DNA of 64,000 bases from Diphasiastrum complanatum. Taxonomy: Eukaryota; Streptophyta; Lycopodiopsida; Lycopodiales; Lycopodiaceae. The notes beneath the pieces were generated by a model. The model worked only from the letters and a program-made list of their open reading frames with translations. It did no database searches and was not told the origin of the DNA. Location: positions 32,048,607-32,112,606 of the forward strand of contig CM055102.1 of assembly GCA_029204225.1 (NCBI GenBank). Reading direction: 5' to 3'. Made by a program: the position numbers and the translations under genes. Positions 20,961-31,900 of the stretch are shown piece by piece; within the stretch, counting starts at the first letter, position 1, and the number at the start of each line of letters is the position of its first letter.

Positions 20961-21751
20961 TGAAGGAACATTCGAGTGCCGATCCAGATATTAAGGTGGA
21001 AACTGCCGATTCATCCAGTGATTTTTTTATTTTGCTCATAGCTATCCAAGTTTTGTTGTTTCAATAGGAGTTCTATTGAAAGAAAAACCTATTGATGATT
21101 TACTTGCTTAGTTTATATTCCATGAAATTAAGTGAGCAATTTTGCATGAAACGGTTGCTTTTGGTGTTCGATTCATGTCTTTCTGGGCTTGAATGAAGGA
21201 AAAAATGTGCCATTTTGATTAAAGGTGTAGTTGTGATTTTTAGCCTCCCAATTTTGCTTAGTAGTTGCTTTTCACGAAGAATCCCATCAGAGGATTCTAT
21301 TAATGAAAGACTACTAAAACCCTAAACCTTGAGTTTCAGAGTGTTGTCATCGATAGGCCAACTACATTTATGTTCGAGTTATGTAATCATCCACATGATT
21401 TCATACTACTTTTTGGTGCTATATGTTAATAATGCACCTACAAACTACATACTCTTAAAATACTCTTAGAAAAAACATGTTATTCAATTATCATAATCGA
21501 CCTTGAGTTTGAGCACCTATTGTCTTGTAAGCATGGCTCCCATCAAGATGTGAGAGCTCTATACTATTGCCTCCAAATACTATATGCTAAAAGTTCTTTA
21601 TGCTAATACCACATTGTACACTTTGTGCTCGAACTGAAGTTCGAGCAAAGCTTCCATGTGGTTGTGCTAATATCCATATGATTTCACATTCGATCAGAAC
21701 TAGACATGTTGCAATTCGATCTACCTCAGTACTATCAATTTCGATTGAATG

Positions 21752-21753
<2 letters not shown>
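20961..21753. other. unassigned interval
   Basis: AT-rich sequence without a recognisable gene or repeat. Confidence 0.35.

Positions 21754-21817
<64 letters not shown>
21754..21817. repeat. (AG)n microsatellite, about 32 units
   Basis: Uninterrupted AG dinucleotides followed by purine-rich sequence (GAAGAGAAGAGGAAGGAG). It lies about 580 bp before the first readable codons of the gypsy gag remnant. Confidence 0.97.
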
Positions 21818-21821
<4 letters not shown>

Positions 21822-22399
21822 TAGAGAGAAACTTGTGCGCAGAGAGCTCTTGGTGAGAAGGTGAAGAGAAGAGGAAGGAGAAGAAGCTGTTGTGCTTGGT
21901 GCCTCCACTCTCAGCCTCTTCCACTTTGCTATCTATTCCATTTCACTGCTATTGATTCACTGGTTTGATCTTTAGCATTGTGTTTTCACCTTCTCATTTG
22001 AGGAATAAGATTTGGTGCTATTTGCTTTTGCAGTCTTTAATCTTGTGATTGCAGGCCCTGGCATTGTGGGATTGCATCTTGCATCTCTTGGCTTGCCTCT
22101 AACATTGAGTTGCAGGCCTGTGAAAAAGTGTGGATGTTTTGCTGCCCCATTTGAATAGACAGGGATTCGAATCTGGAAGACTGATCTTTGTTTGAATCTA
22201 CTTGCTAATAGTGTGCTTATTCTGTGTATGTTTGGATTTGGATTGCTTGCAAGCATTGTGGAAGTGACAAAGATTCACTACCTGAGAGTTTAAGACAAGG
22301 GCCAGTGGTAGCCTGAAATCCATTTGAAAACTTCTCTTCTGTTGAAAATCTAAGGACCACAGGATAACAGTACCTGACCAAAATGCGATGGGAGGATAT

Positions 22400-23560
22400 G
22401 AATCATCTTCATCAAATACTTACGATATGATAAAGAATTACATGGATGTAATGTCCGAAAATATAAAGCCCTAGCCCTTGATGTCAATTTCCTCAAGAGG
22501 CAACAAAATTTGATCGGTGAGAGACGACCTGATCGACCAAAAGAGTTATCTTGCCGAATTTGTAAGGGTGATCATCTAATAAGAGATTGCCCCAACCTTA
22601 AATGTACTATCTGTGGGAAGAAAGGCCATATTGATGATCGTTGTTACATGAAAGTTAAAGCTTCAAATGAACAAGCCAATCAACCTGGCCCTGAAAACCA
22701 TAGAGTTGCTGGACCTTCGAAGGACTCTACTGAACCAATTCGAATTCTGTAGCGTGGCGAATCCGATGAGGGATGACCTATGTGCCTAATTGATGTTGTA
22801 CCTGAAGAGGCACAACCTAAATGTTTAGTGATGACTAGAGCGCAAAAGGCAACTGCTCAGAATAAAGGAAAACATGTTTCCGATGATAGATTACCAGCTA
22901 TAGCTAATGAGCCCGTGATAGAGAACCAAGCTGTGAAAGATGTTATTAATGATCCGACGAAGACCACTAAGAAGAGTTTGGATGTCCCGATTAGGTCTGA
23001 AAAAAAGAGTTGGAGAAAGAGAGCGACATTAGAGTCTTATGAACCATTCAAGTTAGTGGACCATTTGCATAAGCATAAGACCAAAGTAGATATCAACTTA
23101 CTCCAGTTGCTGCAAAAATCCCCAGCAGTAAAGCGAGAGCTTAGGGAGGTGTTAAGAATTCGATGGCTTGATGGGCATAAGCCTACTGTGGTTGAAGTAG
23201 ATCAAGTATCAAGCAATGGATTAGAAAAGAACTGTCCCAAAGTCGATGCTATTTTTGACGAGCTGTTGATTGCTGATGTTATAGTCGATGTTGGAGTTGC
23301 AGTATATGTTATGAATGCTAACTTGTGTGAGAGATTGAATTTGGATTTAGTGGATGGTGGGAACTTGACCCTGAAGCTAGCTGATACCTCAACTCGAGGT
23401 TGAAAGTTGAAGGTATATTGAGTGGGTTGTCTGTGAGTGTGGCTGGGAAGGTTGCCAAAGTAGACTTTTACAGTGTGCGTATGCAGGCCGGTAGGGAAGC
23501 ATCTGCTAAGTTATAGGTCGACCGTGGCTTAGGAAGACCGATTGTTTGGCTGATATTCCC
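22400..23560 (+). pseudogene. Ty3/gypsy gag (zinc knuckles) and protease remnant
   Basis: Plus-strand coding remnant. Two knuckles are clear: CRICKGDHLIRDC (one residue short of the usual spacing) and CTICGKKGHIDDRC. After a basic linker comes a retropepsin-like segment: IADVIVDVGVAVYVM where a working enzyme would read a DSGA-type motif, then a flap and tail like KVEGILSGLSVSVAG. The catalytic Asp is kept but the Ser-Gly-Ala is not. Stops at 22750 and shortly after lie in the same frame, and a one-base loss near 23402 shifts the frame. RT and integrase are missing. It is a dead gypsy fragment and supports, but does not prove, a link with the gypsy PBS at 15191. Confidence 0.78.
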
Positions 23561-23998
23561 AGTAATCATTTGATTTTTGGTTGTGTGGGAGAAACATTTG
23601 TGTAACCGCATGATCTTTGATATATCTAGTTGCTCGGCATGGAAGACCTCTTGCATATGCTGCTTGGGAGACCGCGCACAGTTTGCGTGCACAGTACCAT
23701 ACTTTGGTCATCGCAGACGATGTCTTTTTTGAGTGGGAAGGGATGTTAGAGCCTTTATTCCCTGTCTCGGTTACTTACAGTTTTCAGAGACACATGTACG
23801 TTTTGTAATTACTATAATTACTTAAATGGCTAAGTCACCGACCTGTGGTGACTTTTGTAAGTAATTTATAAATAAACTATAATTAGTTGAAATTGGACTT
23901 AGAGAGTCGTGCTTAGCTTGGGCATGGGGTACTAGGTCATTTATTAGGAGTGGCTGGACTGACCTCCTAAAAAGTAGGAGTGTTGACTAGTCAACAAG
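23561..23998. other. unassigned interval
   Basis: A 63-codon plus ORF (23617-23808) overlaps the end of the gypsy remnant; I see no domain. AT-rich stretch near 23810-23880. Confidence 0.35.
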
Positions 23999-24145
23999 AC
24001 ATGTGTCATATGTTCACTGAGATAATTGGTCTAGTGGATGAGTGACACATGTCAGGGTTGACCAGTAATATGACACATGTCACATGCTCATTGGAACAGT
24101 TCATCCAGTGTGTATGAGTGACACATGTCAGCCTACTCACTTGCC
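23999..24145. repeat. tandem duplication, ~73-bp units with GACACATGTCA motifs
   Basis: Two units (from 23999 and 24071) share GACA..ATGTCA at both ends and ATGAGTGACACATGTCAG in the tail. The repeated TGACACATGTCA-like boxes occur four times in about 150 bp. Confidence 0.75.
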
Positions 24146-24446
24146 TATTTGTCAGAGTACTGCCAAGTGGCAAGTGTTGACTGTGCATAGAATTGGCCAT
24201 GTGTCGACGTTAGAAAAGGTCAGGGTTAAGGAGTACTTGAGGATTGTGCATAAGTAAGCCTAGAGAGAGGCATTCCTCATCGTAATCTATGCAACAAAGG
24301 TTGAGAGGAGACAAGCAGCTAGCTCTATCATGTTTCATGTGCTCTGATGCTTGTACATGCAGGGAAATCGACAGGGATCGACATTGCTGATTGTTGCACA
24401 CGAGATAAGCTAGGTTTTAAGTGAAGTTTCATATGTGGATTCTGAC

Positions 24447-25958
24447 AGCTCCACTATTGATAATTGTAGTAATTCCATGAATATCCGAATGTACAACTTG
24501 AAAAGGCTTTGTAGATCTAGTATGAGGTAGTCTATGTGACTTTGACAAAGCACAAGACTCACAAACATGATTGATACTCTTTAAGGAACTTGAAAGACCA
24601 ATCACAACTTGCTTTCTAGCCATTACCTCCAATGCCTTGAAGTTGAGGTGTCCCATCCTTTTATGCCAAACCTCTTGAATAGGTATTTGCTCTCTTTCAA
24701 GACATCCAACTTGGTTAGCAATAACACAAGCATCTAGTTTAAACAACTTCCCTTGCCTTTTACCGTTTGCAATCAAGATGTCATTTCTTTTCATCATACA
24801 AGCATCTCCATCAAACTCAATTTTGAGGCCTTTACTTAGCAATTGACTCACACTAAGCAAATTCTTGGTAATAGATGGAATGAACAAAACATCCTTCAAA
24901 TGAACATTTCTTTTTGTACAGAGAGAAATAGGAATTGTCCCAATCCCTTTGATTGCACAATCACCATCATTGGTCATGTAGATCACCCTCTTATCATCTC
25001 CATATGCCAACAAAGAGGTGAAGCACTCTTTTTGCAAGGTCAAGTGTGAACTTGCTCCACTATCAGTCCACCATGGATCTAGATCTCCATCATTAGCAAG
25101 CATACATGAAGACATCACAAAAGCATCATCATTTGCATCTTGAACATCCAAACTATTCTCATCAAGAGTAGATCACCTTGCTTGTCTCCTTGATCTCTCT
25201 TCTTGTAGCACTCACTTGCAAAGTGTCCTTTGATGCCACAATAGAAGTACTTGAGTTTTGATTTATCTTTCTTTTTGCCATTTGAAGAACCCTCCCCTTG
25301 ATCTTGCTCTTTAGACCACTTACTTTTACTTTTTGCCCTTGATGGACATAGCCTCCTCTAAAACTTGAGATGTTGATGAAGATCCACCTCTTGCTTGAAG
25401 CCTATATTCTTCATTGATCAAGATCTCTTGAAGATCAATCAAACTTGGCAAAGAATTTTGAATAGCAAGACTTTGAACAATGTAATGCAACAATCCATTA
25501 AGAATAACTTGAACAAGCTCTCCTTTCTTAATGCTCTCATCAATGCAAGATAACTCATCTTTCAATGCTTTCACTCTCAAAATCAAAGTATTTGAAATTT
25601 CTTCAGTCTTTTGCAAACAAGAAAAGATTTGCCTTCTTAGAGTCAACACTCTAGAAGTAGATTTGGATTCACAAAGCTTCTTCAATGAATCCCAAGCATC
25701 CTTTGATGAAGTACTCTTACGAACTTTTCTTGAGAAGCTCATTGGTAACATTCATCTTTATCATGTGTAGAGCCTTTTTAGCCCTCTTGTCATACCTCAT
25801 TTGATCTTGTTGTGTTAATGGTATCTCTTTCAAACCTACAACAATATCCAAAATATCATTTATCTCAGGAAGTGATTCCATCTTCACTTTCACAATGAAT
25901 AGTTATTTGAGGTAAGCCTATCATTGGCTTACAACATGACTCCACTTGATGTAGCCAT
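24447..25958 (-). pseudogene. family B copia gag-pol fragment
   Basis: Gag start at 25958, then UBN2-type Gag (KALKDELSCIDESIKKGELVQ), zinc-knuckle region near 25240, protease (WWTDSGASSHLT, motif DSGA), tail (NVHLKDVLFIPSITKNLLSV), HHCC site (WHKRMGHLNFK...CESC) and the start of integrase (VVHSDIHGITT). Frameshifts divide it at about 25750 and 25310, and a stop cluster lies between protease and Gag. The catalytic core beyond the first Asp, and all RT, are missing. Confidence 0.9.
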
Positions 25959-26530
25959 GTAGCAATGACCTGATCCTCTCTTTAAACCTGTTCAAAGCAC
26001 TTCTTTGAACAACAAAAAATGTTTTAAAAAAGAAATCACTTTGATATGAAACTTCTCAATTCTCTTCTAGCACTTATACCAAGCAAATCAACACATAGAA
26101 TAGTGAAATCTTGATCAACTTATGATCTACCCTCTTTAATGACTCTTACCACTTCCTAAGATTGAAAAACACTCAAATAAATTTCAGTAACTTTTAGAGA
26201 TCCAATCAAAGTTAGGGTTTTGACAAAATCACAAAAAAATACTTATCTCAAAATAGACATGCAATTGCCTAAAACTTGATATGCAATCTTTTAGTCACTA
26301 CTTAGGCTTTTCCAATGCTCTTAAAATTGGCCATTTCTAGTAAGCATGATTTGGAAATCGAAATTGATCAAGAATATAACCCTAAATAGAGTTTTGATCT
26401 ACAAAAGATCCAATCTACATATGCAAGAAACTCGATTTTGGTGTAGAATCCAATCTAGCATGCTCTAGCATTAATATCTTCTCCAAATCATTGATAGATA
26501 TGAATGATTACTTCATAACCTGAAACACAA

Positions 26531-26542
26531 GCTCTGATGCCA
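26531..26542 (-). other. degenerate primer-binding site
   Basis: The minus strand reads TGGCATCAGAGC: one mismatch to the initiator-Met complement, directly at the LTR edge. Confidence 0.8.
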
Positions 26543-26855
26543 TGTGAAAGTTTTCAGATGTATTAATATCCAAACCTCCAAATTGATCTTTGGTTAGAAA
26601 AACAAGCAATTCGCCAATCTTGCCAATGTAGAAAATTCAGCATCTACACTAAGAATGAGATGCACACTCTAATAGATCTTGATCAAACATGAACCAAAAC
26701 ATAAAAAAAGGTTGTTGTTTGTAGAATAACAGTAATATACGGTATTTCACATGTGTGGATATGAAAATAACATTTATTGAATATTCTACACACAAAATTG
26801 CAAGATATCACAAGTATAGTGCACCAATGGAGAGTAGAACCCAAGAGAACCATGG
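26543..26855 (-). repeat. family B LTR, truncated
   Basis: Starts TGTGAAAGTTTTCAGATG after the PBS. Aligns with the 37.7-38.3 kb LTR through CACCAATGGAGAGTAGAACC and then stops near 26855. Confidence 0.82.
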
Positions 26856-27629
26856 ATAGTAACCGGATTGACTTGTGTCCCAAAACGACATGTTTTCTCA
26901 GAAGATTGTATTCCATTATCTCTCAGTGTTATGTAATTTTGGTGCTATCATAGAATCCCCTACAAAGTTATTGAACAATATTTAAGAGGAAAGCAACTCT
27001 CATACAACTAATGCAATGGAGTCAACAACAAGGTTATGTTGTAGAGAATACTTCCAAAGGCTCAAAACCTTCATTGGCAAGGAACCTTTAGAATGAAAAT
27101 TCTACAATCAATCCAGTATAGATATTGATTTGGTGGAAATTCACTTCATGTCCAATAAAAAATCCTTGGTTGAAAAATCAATGACATAATACAAAGCGTT
27201 ACATTAGAGTTCAACATCAACAAAGGTCATCTTGACGACAAGCCCTAAAAAATTTCATTAGAGGATGAAAGGATTTTTTTTTCCAATCCAATCATAGTTG
27301 CCTTTAGTTGGAAGTAGTGATTATGTGGAGGGTACAAAAGACAACATTTACTTGTTTATCCTTATCACCTCAAAGATAATGGTGTCTTGTGCATGGTACA
27401 TTGTTTTTGAAGCAGTGGAAGCCATCATTGATCAAAATGCCCAAATCGAGATGATCCAACCACCTTGTAGTTCATAATGCAATGTAAATCATCCAAGTCT
27501 TGATTATCCATGAAGTCAAACCAGAATAGCTAGTCTTATCTTACATGGATTGTCATGAGGCTAATTCACTCAAGATGCATGACCTGTGAAAAATCATAAT
27601 GCCACATGGCCTTGAGACAATTGAGAAAT
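26856..27629. other. unassigned interval, possibly decayed copia gag/protease
   Basis: No frame is readable. Position just before the plus-strand copia pol fragment suggests it may be the ruined 5' part of that element. Confidence 0.3.
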
Positions 27630-28337
27630 ATGGCAATCCTCCAAAGATCACCAAATGCATTAGATCTTGTACATAGCAACATTTGTAGCCCGATGCAGAC
27701 TGCTTCCAAAGGGGGAGTTCTATACCTCCTAACCTTCATTGATAGTTCTCTCGAAGGACTACAACCTATTTTATGAAGAACAAATCAAAGGCATTCAAGT
27801 TCTTCATGCAGTTCAAGGCGTCTGCAGAAAATTAGACCCAAAGGAAGATCAAAGCTCTATGCATAGATGGAAGGGGAGAATTTATTTCCATCGGATTTAA
27901 GGAGTTCTGCAAGGCCAATGGCAACGAGCTACTCATCTCAGTCCAATGGTTTAGTTGAACGAAAGAATCGGACACTCATCAAAAGTGCCAAGCCCATGCC
28001 TCTCTTCCAAAGAAATTTTGGACATAAGCTGTTAATATAGCCACCTATCTACAAAATCGATCCATCACCAAAGCCTTGAATGGCAAGAAACCTTATGAGG
28101 AGTGAACATGATCGAAACCATCACTCAAGAATATTAGAGTGTTTGGTTGCATTGCTTATGCTCAGATCCCTGAAGATCTCAAGAAGAAGCTGGATGACAA
28201 AAGAAAAAAATCGATTTTCATTGGCTACTCTTCAGATCCCAAGGCATACATGCTCTACAATTTGGAAACAAAAAAATCATTCACGAGTAGAGATGTCATT
28301 TTTGTGGAAGATCGATTTATCAACCACAAGGGAAAAG
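27630..28337 (+). pseudogene. old plus-strand copia integrase region, left part
   Basis: Plus-strand integrase of a different copia lineage (family D): LLTFIDSSLEG, KIKALCIDGRGEFIS, SNGLVERKNRTLIKSA, then VFGCIAYAQIPEDLKKKLDD and IFIGYSSDPKAYMLYN. Several frameshifts and stops, and the conserved SQ-QNG-type signature is altered. At 28337 it is cut by the complete copia at 28338-34198; coding resemblance resumes at 34204. Confidence 0.87.
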
Positions 28338-28990
28338 TGTGAAAAACTCAGATCCAAAAGATGCTAAAGTTTCATAAAGATCTTGGCCATGGAAGTTATG
28401 CACATCTAGATTGAAAAAATGATAGAAATTGTGATGTTAAGCATACTAAACATCAACTAAACATCAAAATCTGATCATAAGCTTCCACAAACAGAAACTT
28501 GCTGTCCCTGTCCGTACTTCAGAGCCTACAACCTGCATTTCACACGTGTGAAGCCATAGCAACAAAGAAATCACAATTCTAGTGGCTAGAATGCAAGATA
28601 TGAACAAAAAAGTGAGAGAGAAGAAGATGGACCTTCAAAGAGCATAACATTCATTCAATAGAATGAAAATGAGATGTGTACATACTCGTGGAGATGGCTA
28701 TTTATAGCAGCCATAGTGCCTCTTGGCCACTTGTCTTATGATAGGCTAAAATTGGGGTCCAATAGGATTCACCCATATACCTAGAAATTTGGTCAAATAG
28801 GAATGCACCAAATTATGAGCCAATAGAAGAGCTCCACACTCGACCTCCTCTAATTAATGTGACCTCAAAAGTAGTGTACACATACTTTGGGCCTCTACAT
28901 ACATGTATGAACCTATCTCTAACTTTTATTTGGCCATAGGCCTACAAAATCTCAAGTTAGGAAAATACTACTAGTTGACAATTTTTCACA
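28338..28990 (-). repeat. 3' LTR of the young family B copia
   Basis: TGTGAAAAACTC...ATTTTTCACA on the plus strand. Carries the palindrome TTCACACGTGTGAA (CACACGTGTG core at 28541-28550) and a TATA-like TATTTATAG near 28690. The gag-pol stop codon lies inside its inner edge. Confidence 0.96.
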
Positions 28991-31900
28991 CTCCCTCTTC
29001 AACTAGTTTTAGCATAGATTTAGAAAGTACACCAAGACTTGTTCTATGCTTGAAAAATAAGTCCTTTCCCAATGCTTTGGTAAAGATATCAGCCACACAT
29101 TCCTTTGATGGGACATGTTCAAGCTTGATCTCTTTTGCCAACACTTGTTCTCTCACAAAATGGTAAGCCACCTCGATATGTTTGCTCCTTGCATGGAAAA
29201 CCGGATTGCTTGCTAGACTTTGGGCTGAAAGGTTGTCACAAAAGATGATTGGACTCTCTGAAAAATCCAGCAAATGAAGCTCCATAATCATCCTCTTGAT
29301 CCACACCATCTCCTTTGTGCATGATGTCAAAGCTTTGTACTCGGCCTCACTAGAAGAAAGTGATATAGTTGCTTGTTTCTTCGACATCCATGAGATAGCT
29401 CCATCACCTATGAAAATAGCATGTGCATTTATGGATTTTCTATCCATAAGGTCTCCTGCAAAATCTGAATCTGAAAAACCAAATAAGTTAGGTGATGAGC
29501 CTCTATAAACAATGCCAAAATCTTTTGTTCCCGAGATGTATCTCAAGATCCTCTTTCCTAGTTTCCAATGTTCTATGCTAGGATCTTGCATGAATTGGCT
29601 TAATCTACCAACACAATAAGATAAATCAGGTCTTGTGATGGTTAGATATATAAGAGAACCTATTAGCTTCCTATAGAGAGTAATGTCCTCGAAGGATCTT
29701 TCATTACCTCTTATAGTTAGCTTTACATGTGATTCCATAGGTGTATCAATAGGATTTGCATCTACCATATGAAATCTATTGAGAATAGAAATAGCATACT
29801 TCTCTTGTGAAATAAAAGTGATTTGAGAAGTTCTAATTACTTCTATTCCTAAGATATAGCTCAAAAGACCAAGATCATGCACTTCAAATTCCTTTTTTAG
29901 TGCTTTCTTGATATCTTCTATATCTTCCTTGTTCCCTCCACTTAAAATAATGTCATCCACATAAATTAGAAGGATTGTAACATCATTAGCACTAATTCTA
30001 AAGTAAAGTGAATGATCATACTCACTCATAGTGAAGTTTTGAGAAAGTAGAAAAGAGTTAAGCCTAGCATACCAACTCCTTGGTGCTTGCTTAAGACCAT
30101 ACAAACTTTTTTGTAGAAAACACACATGATTAGGCTTGCTATGAGAAACATAGCTCTCGGGTTGCTCCATGTAGACTTCCTCTTCAAGATCACCATTCAA
30201 GAAAGCATTAGAAATGTCTAATTGCCAAAGATCCCATCCATAAAGAGTTGCAAGGGAAATGATTACTCTTATGCTCACCATCTTTGCCACGGGTGCAAAG
30301 GTTTCCTCATAGTCAATGCCATGCTCTTGAGCATAACCTTTAGCCACCAACCTTGCCTTCAACTTGTTGATAGATCCATCTTGATTTGTCTTTACCTTGA
30401 AGATCCATTTGCATCCAATTGCACTTTTGCCCTTTGGAAGCTCCACCAATCTCCATGTGTTGTTCTTCATAAGTGCTTCAAACTCAAGATCCATTGCTTG
30501 GATCCATTCCTCTTCTTGCCTTGCTTCATCTACACATGAAGGTACATCAAAAGAAGTTAGGAAAGCATAGTTGGATCCATCCACCACTTGCTTACCTTTG
30601 CCATCATAAGTGAGCCTTGAGGGTTTCACTTTATGCCTTGGAGTTCTCCTTGGAATTTGACTTGAAGAGGCTTCTTCAACATCCACATCCAATGTGTCAT
30701 CAACTCCATTGTCATCAAGCACATTAGTTGCAACAACACCATCATCACTTGAAACAACTTTTGGAATGTTACCTTCATCAAAAATGACATCCCTACTTGT
30801 GAACACTTTCTTGATTGAAGGAACATAAATCCTATATGCTTTGCTTACTTCACTATAACCAACAAAAATGCCCTTTCTTGAAGATGGATCCTCCTTAGTT
30901 CTATCATCAAGAGTAATGTTGAAGTAGCAAATGCATCCAAAAGTTCTTAGAAACTTGACATTAGGCTTCGTACCAAACAAAGCTTCAAAAGGGGTTTTTC
31001 CTTCCAATACAACACTTGGCCATCTATTGCATAGGAAATTTGCACACAACAAAGCATCACTCCAAAAAGGTTTAGGAAGATTAGCATTCAATCTCATTGC
31101 CTTTGCACTCTCACACAAGGTTCTATTCTTCCTCTCGGCCACTCCATTTTGTTGTGGTGTTCTTGGACATGTGTACTCCCTCTTGATCCCATGCTCATCG
31201 CAAAAGGCTTTGAATTTGTTAGAAATGTATTCACCACCATTGTCGCTCCTCAAGCATTTGATTTTGGTTGTAAATTGAGTCTCAATAGCAACTTTGAACT
31301 TGACAAACACATCAAACACCTCATCCTTGCTCTTTAGTAGATAAACCCAACAAAATCTACTAAAATCATCAATGAAAGTTACATACATCTTAGCACCTCC
31401 ATTGCTAATTGTAGTAACACCATGAATATCCGAATGCAAGAGAGAAAAAGGCATCTTAGATCTAGATATAGATCTAGTATATGGCAATCTATGTGATTTA
31501 GACAAAGCACATTCTTCACAAACATGATTCAAGCAAGTAAGAGACTTGGGAAGTCCCCTTACTACCTTCTTTTTGGCTATTACCTCCAAGGCCTTGTAGT
31601 TGAGATGTCCCATCCTTTTATGCCATACCTCTTGAATTGACATTTGTTCATTTGCCATGCATCCAACTTGGTTAGCAACAACACATGCATCAAGCTTGAA
31701 CAATTTCCCTTGCCTTTTCCCTTTTGCAATGATACTACACCCCTTTTTGATCAAGCAAGCATCACCATCAAACTCAACTTTGAATCCTTTGTCAAGCATT
31801 TGGCTTACACTAAGTAAGTTCTTGGTAATGGATGGAATGAGCAAAACATCTTTCAATTCTATATTCCTATTTGTAGAAAGTGAAATAGGAATTGTGCCAA

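Larger units (their letters stand above)
24447..26855 (-). mobile_element. family B copia, truncated at both ends
   Basis: Minus-strand element with gag-protease-start of integrase, leader, PBS and part of a 5' LTR. It ends abruptly at 24447 inside integrase and at about 26855 inside the LTR. The LTR matches that at 37718-38338. Confidence 0.87.

Noticed and set aside
20204-21039. Chain of minus-strand ORFs rich in Cys, Ser and Leu
   Set aside because: They arise because the repeat unit lacks stops in that frame; stops fall between blocks and no gene structure exists.
21721-21924. ORF with a long Leu-Ser run
   Set aside because: Translation of the AG/CT microsatellite. The 5' part of the 44973-45566 ORF is rejected for the same reason; only its Met at 45329 onward is kept.
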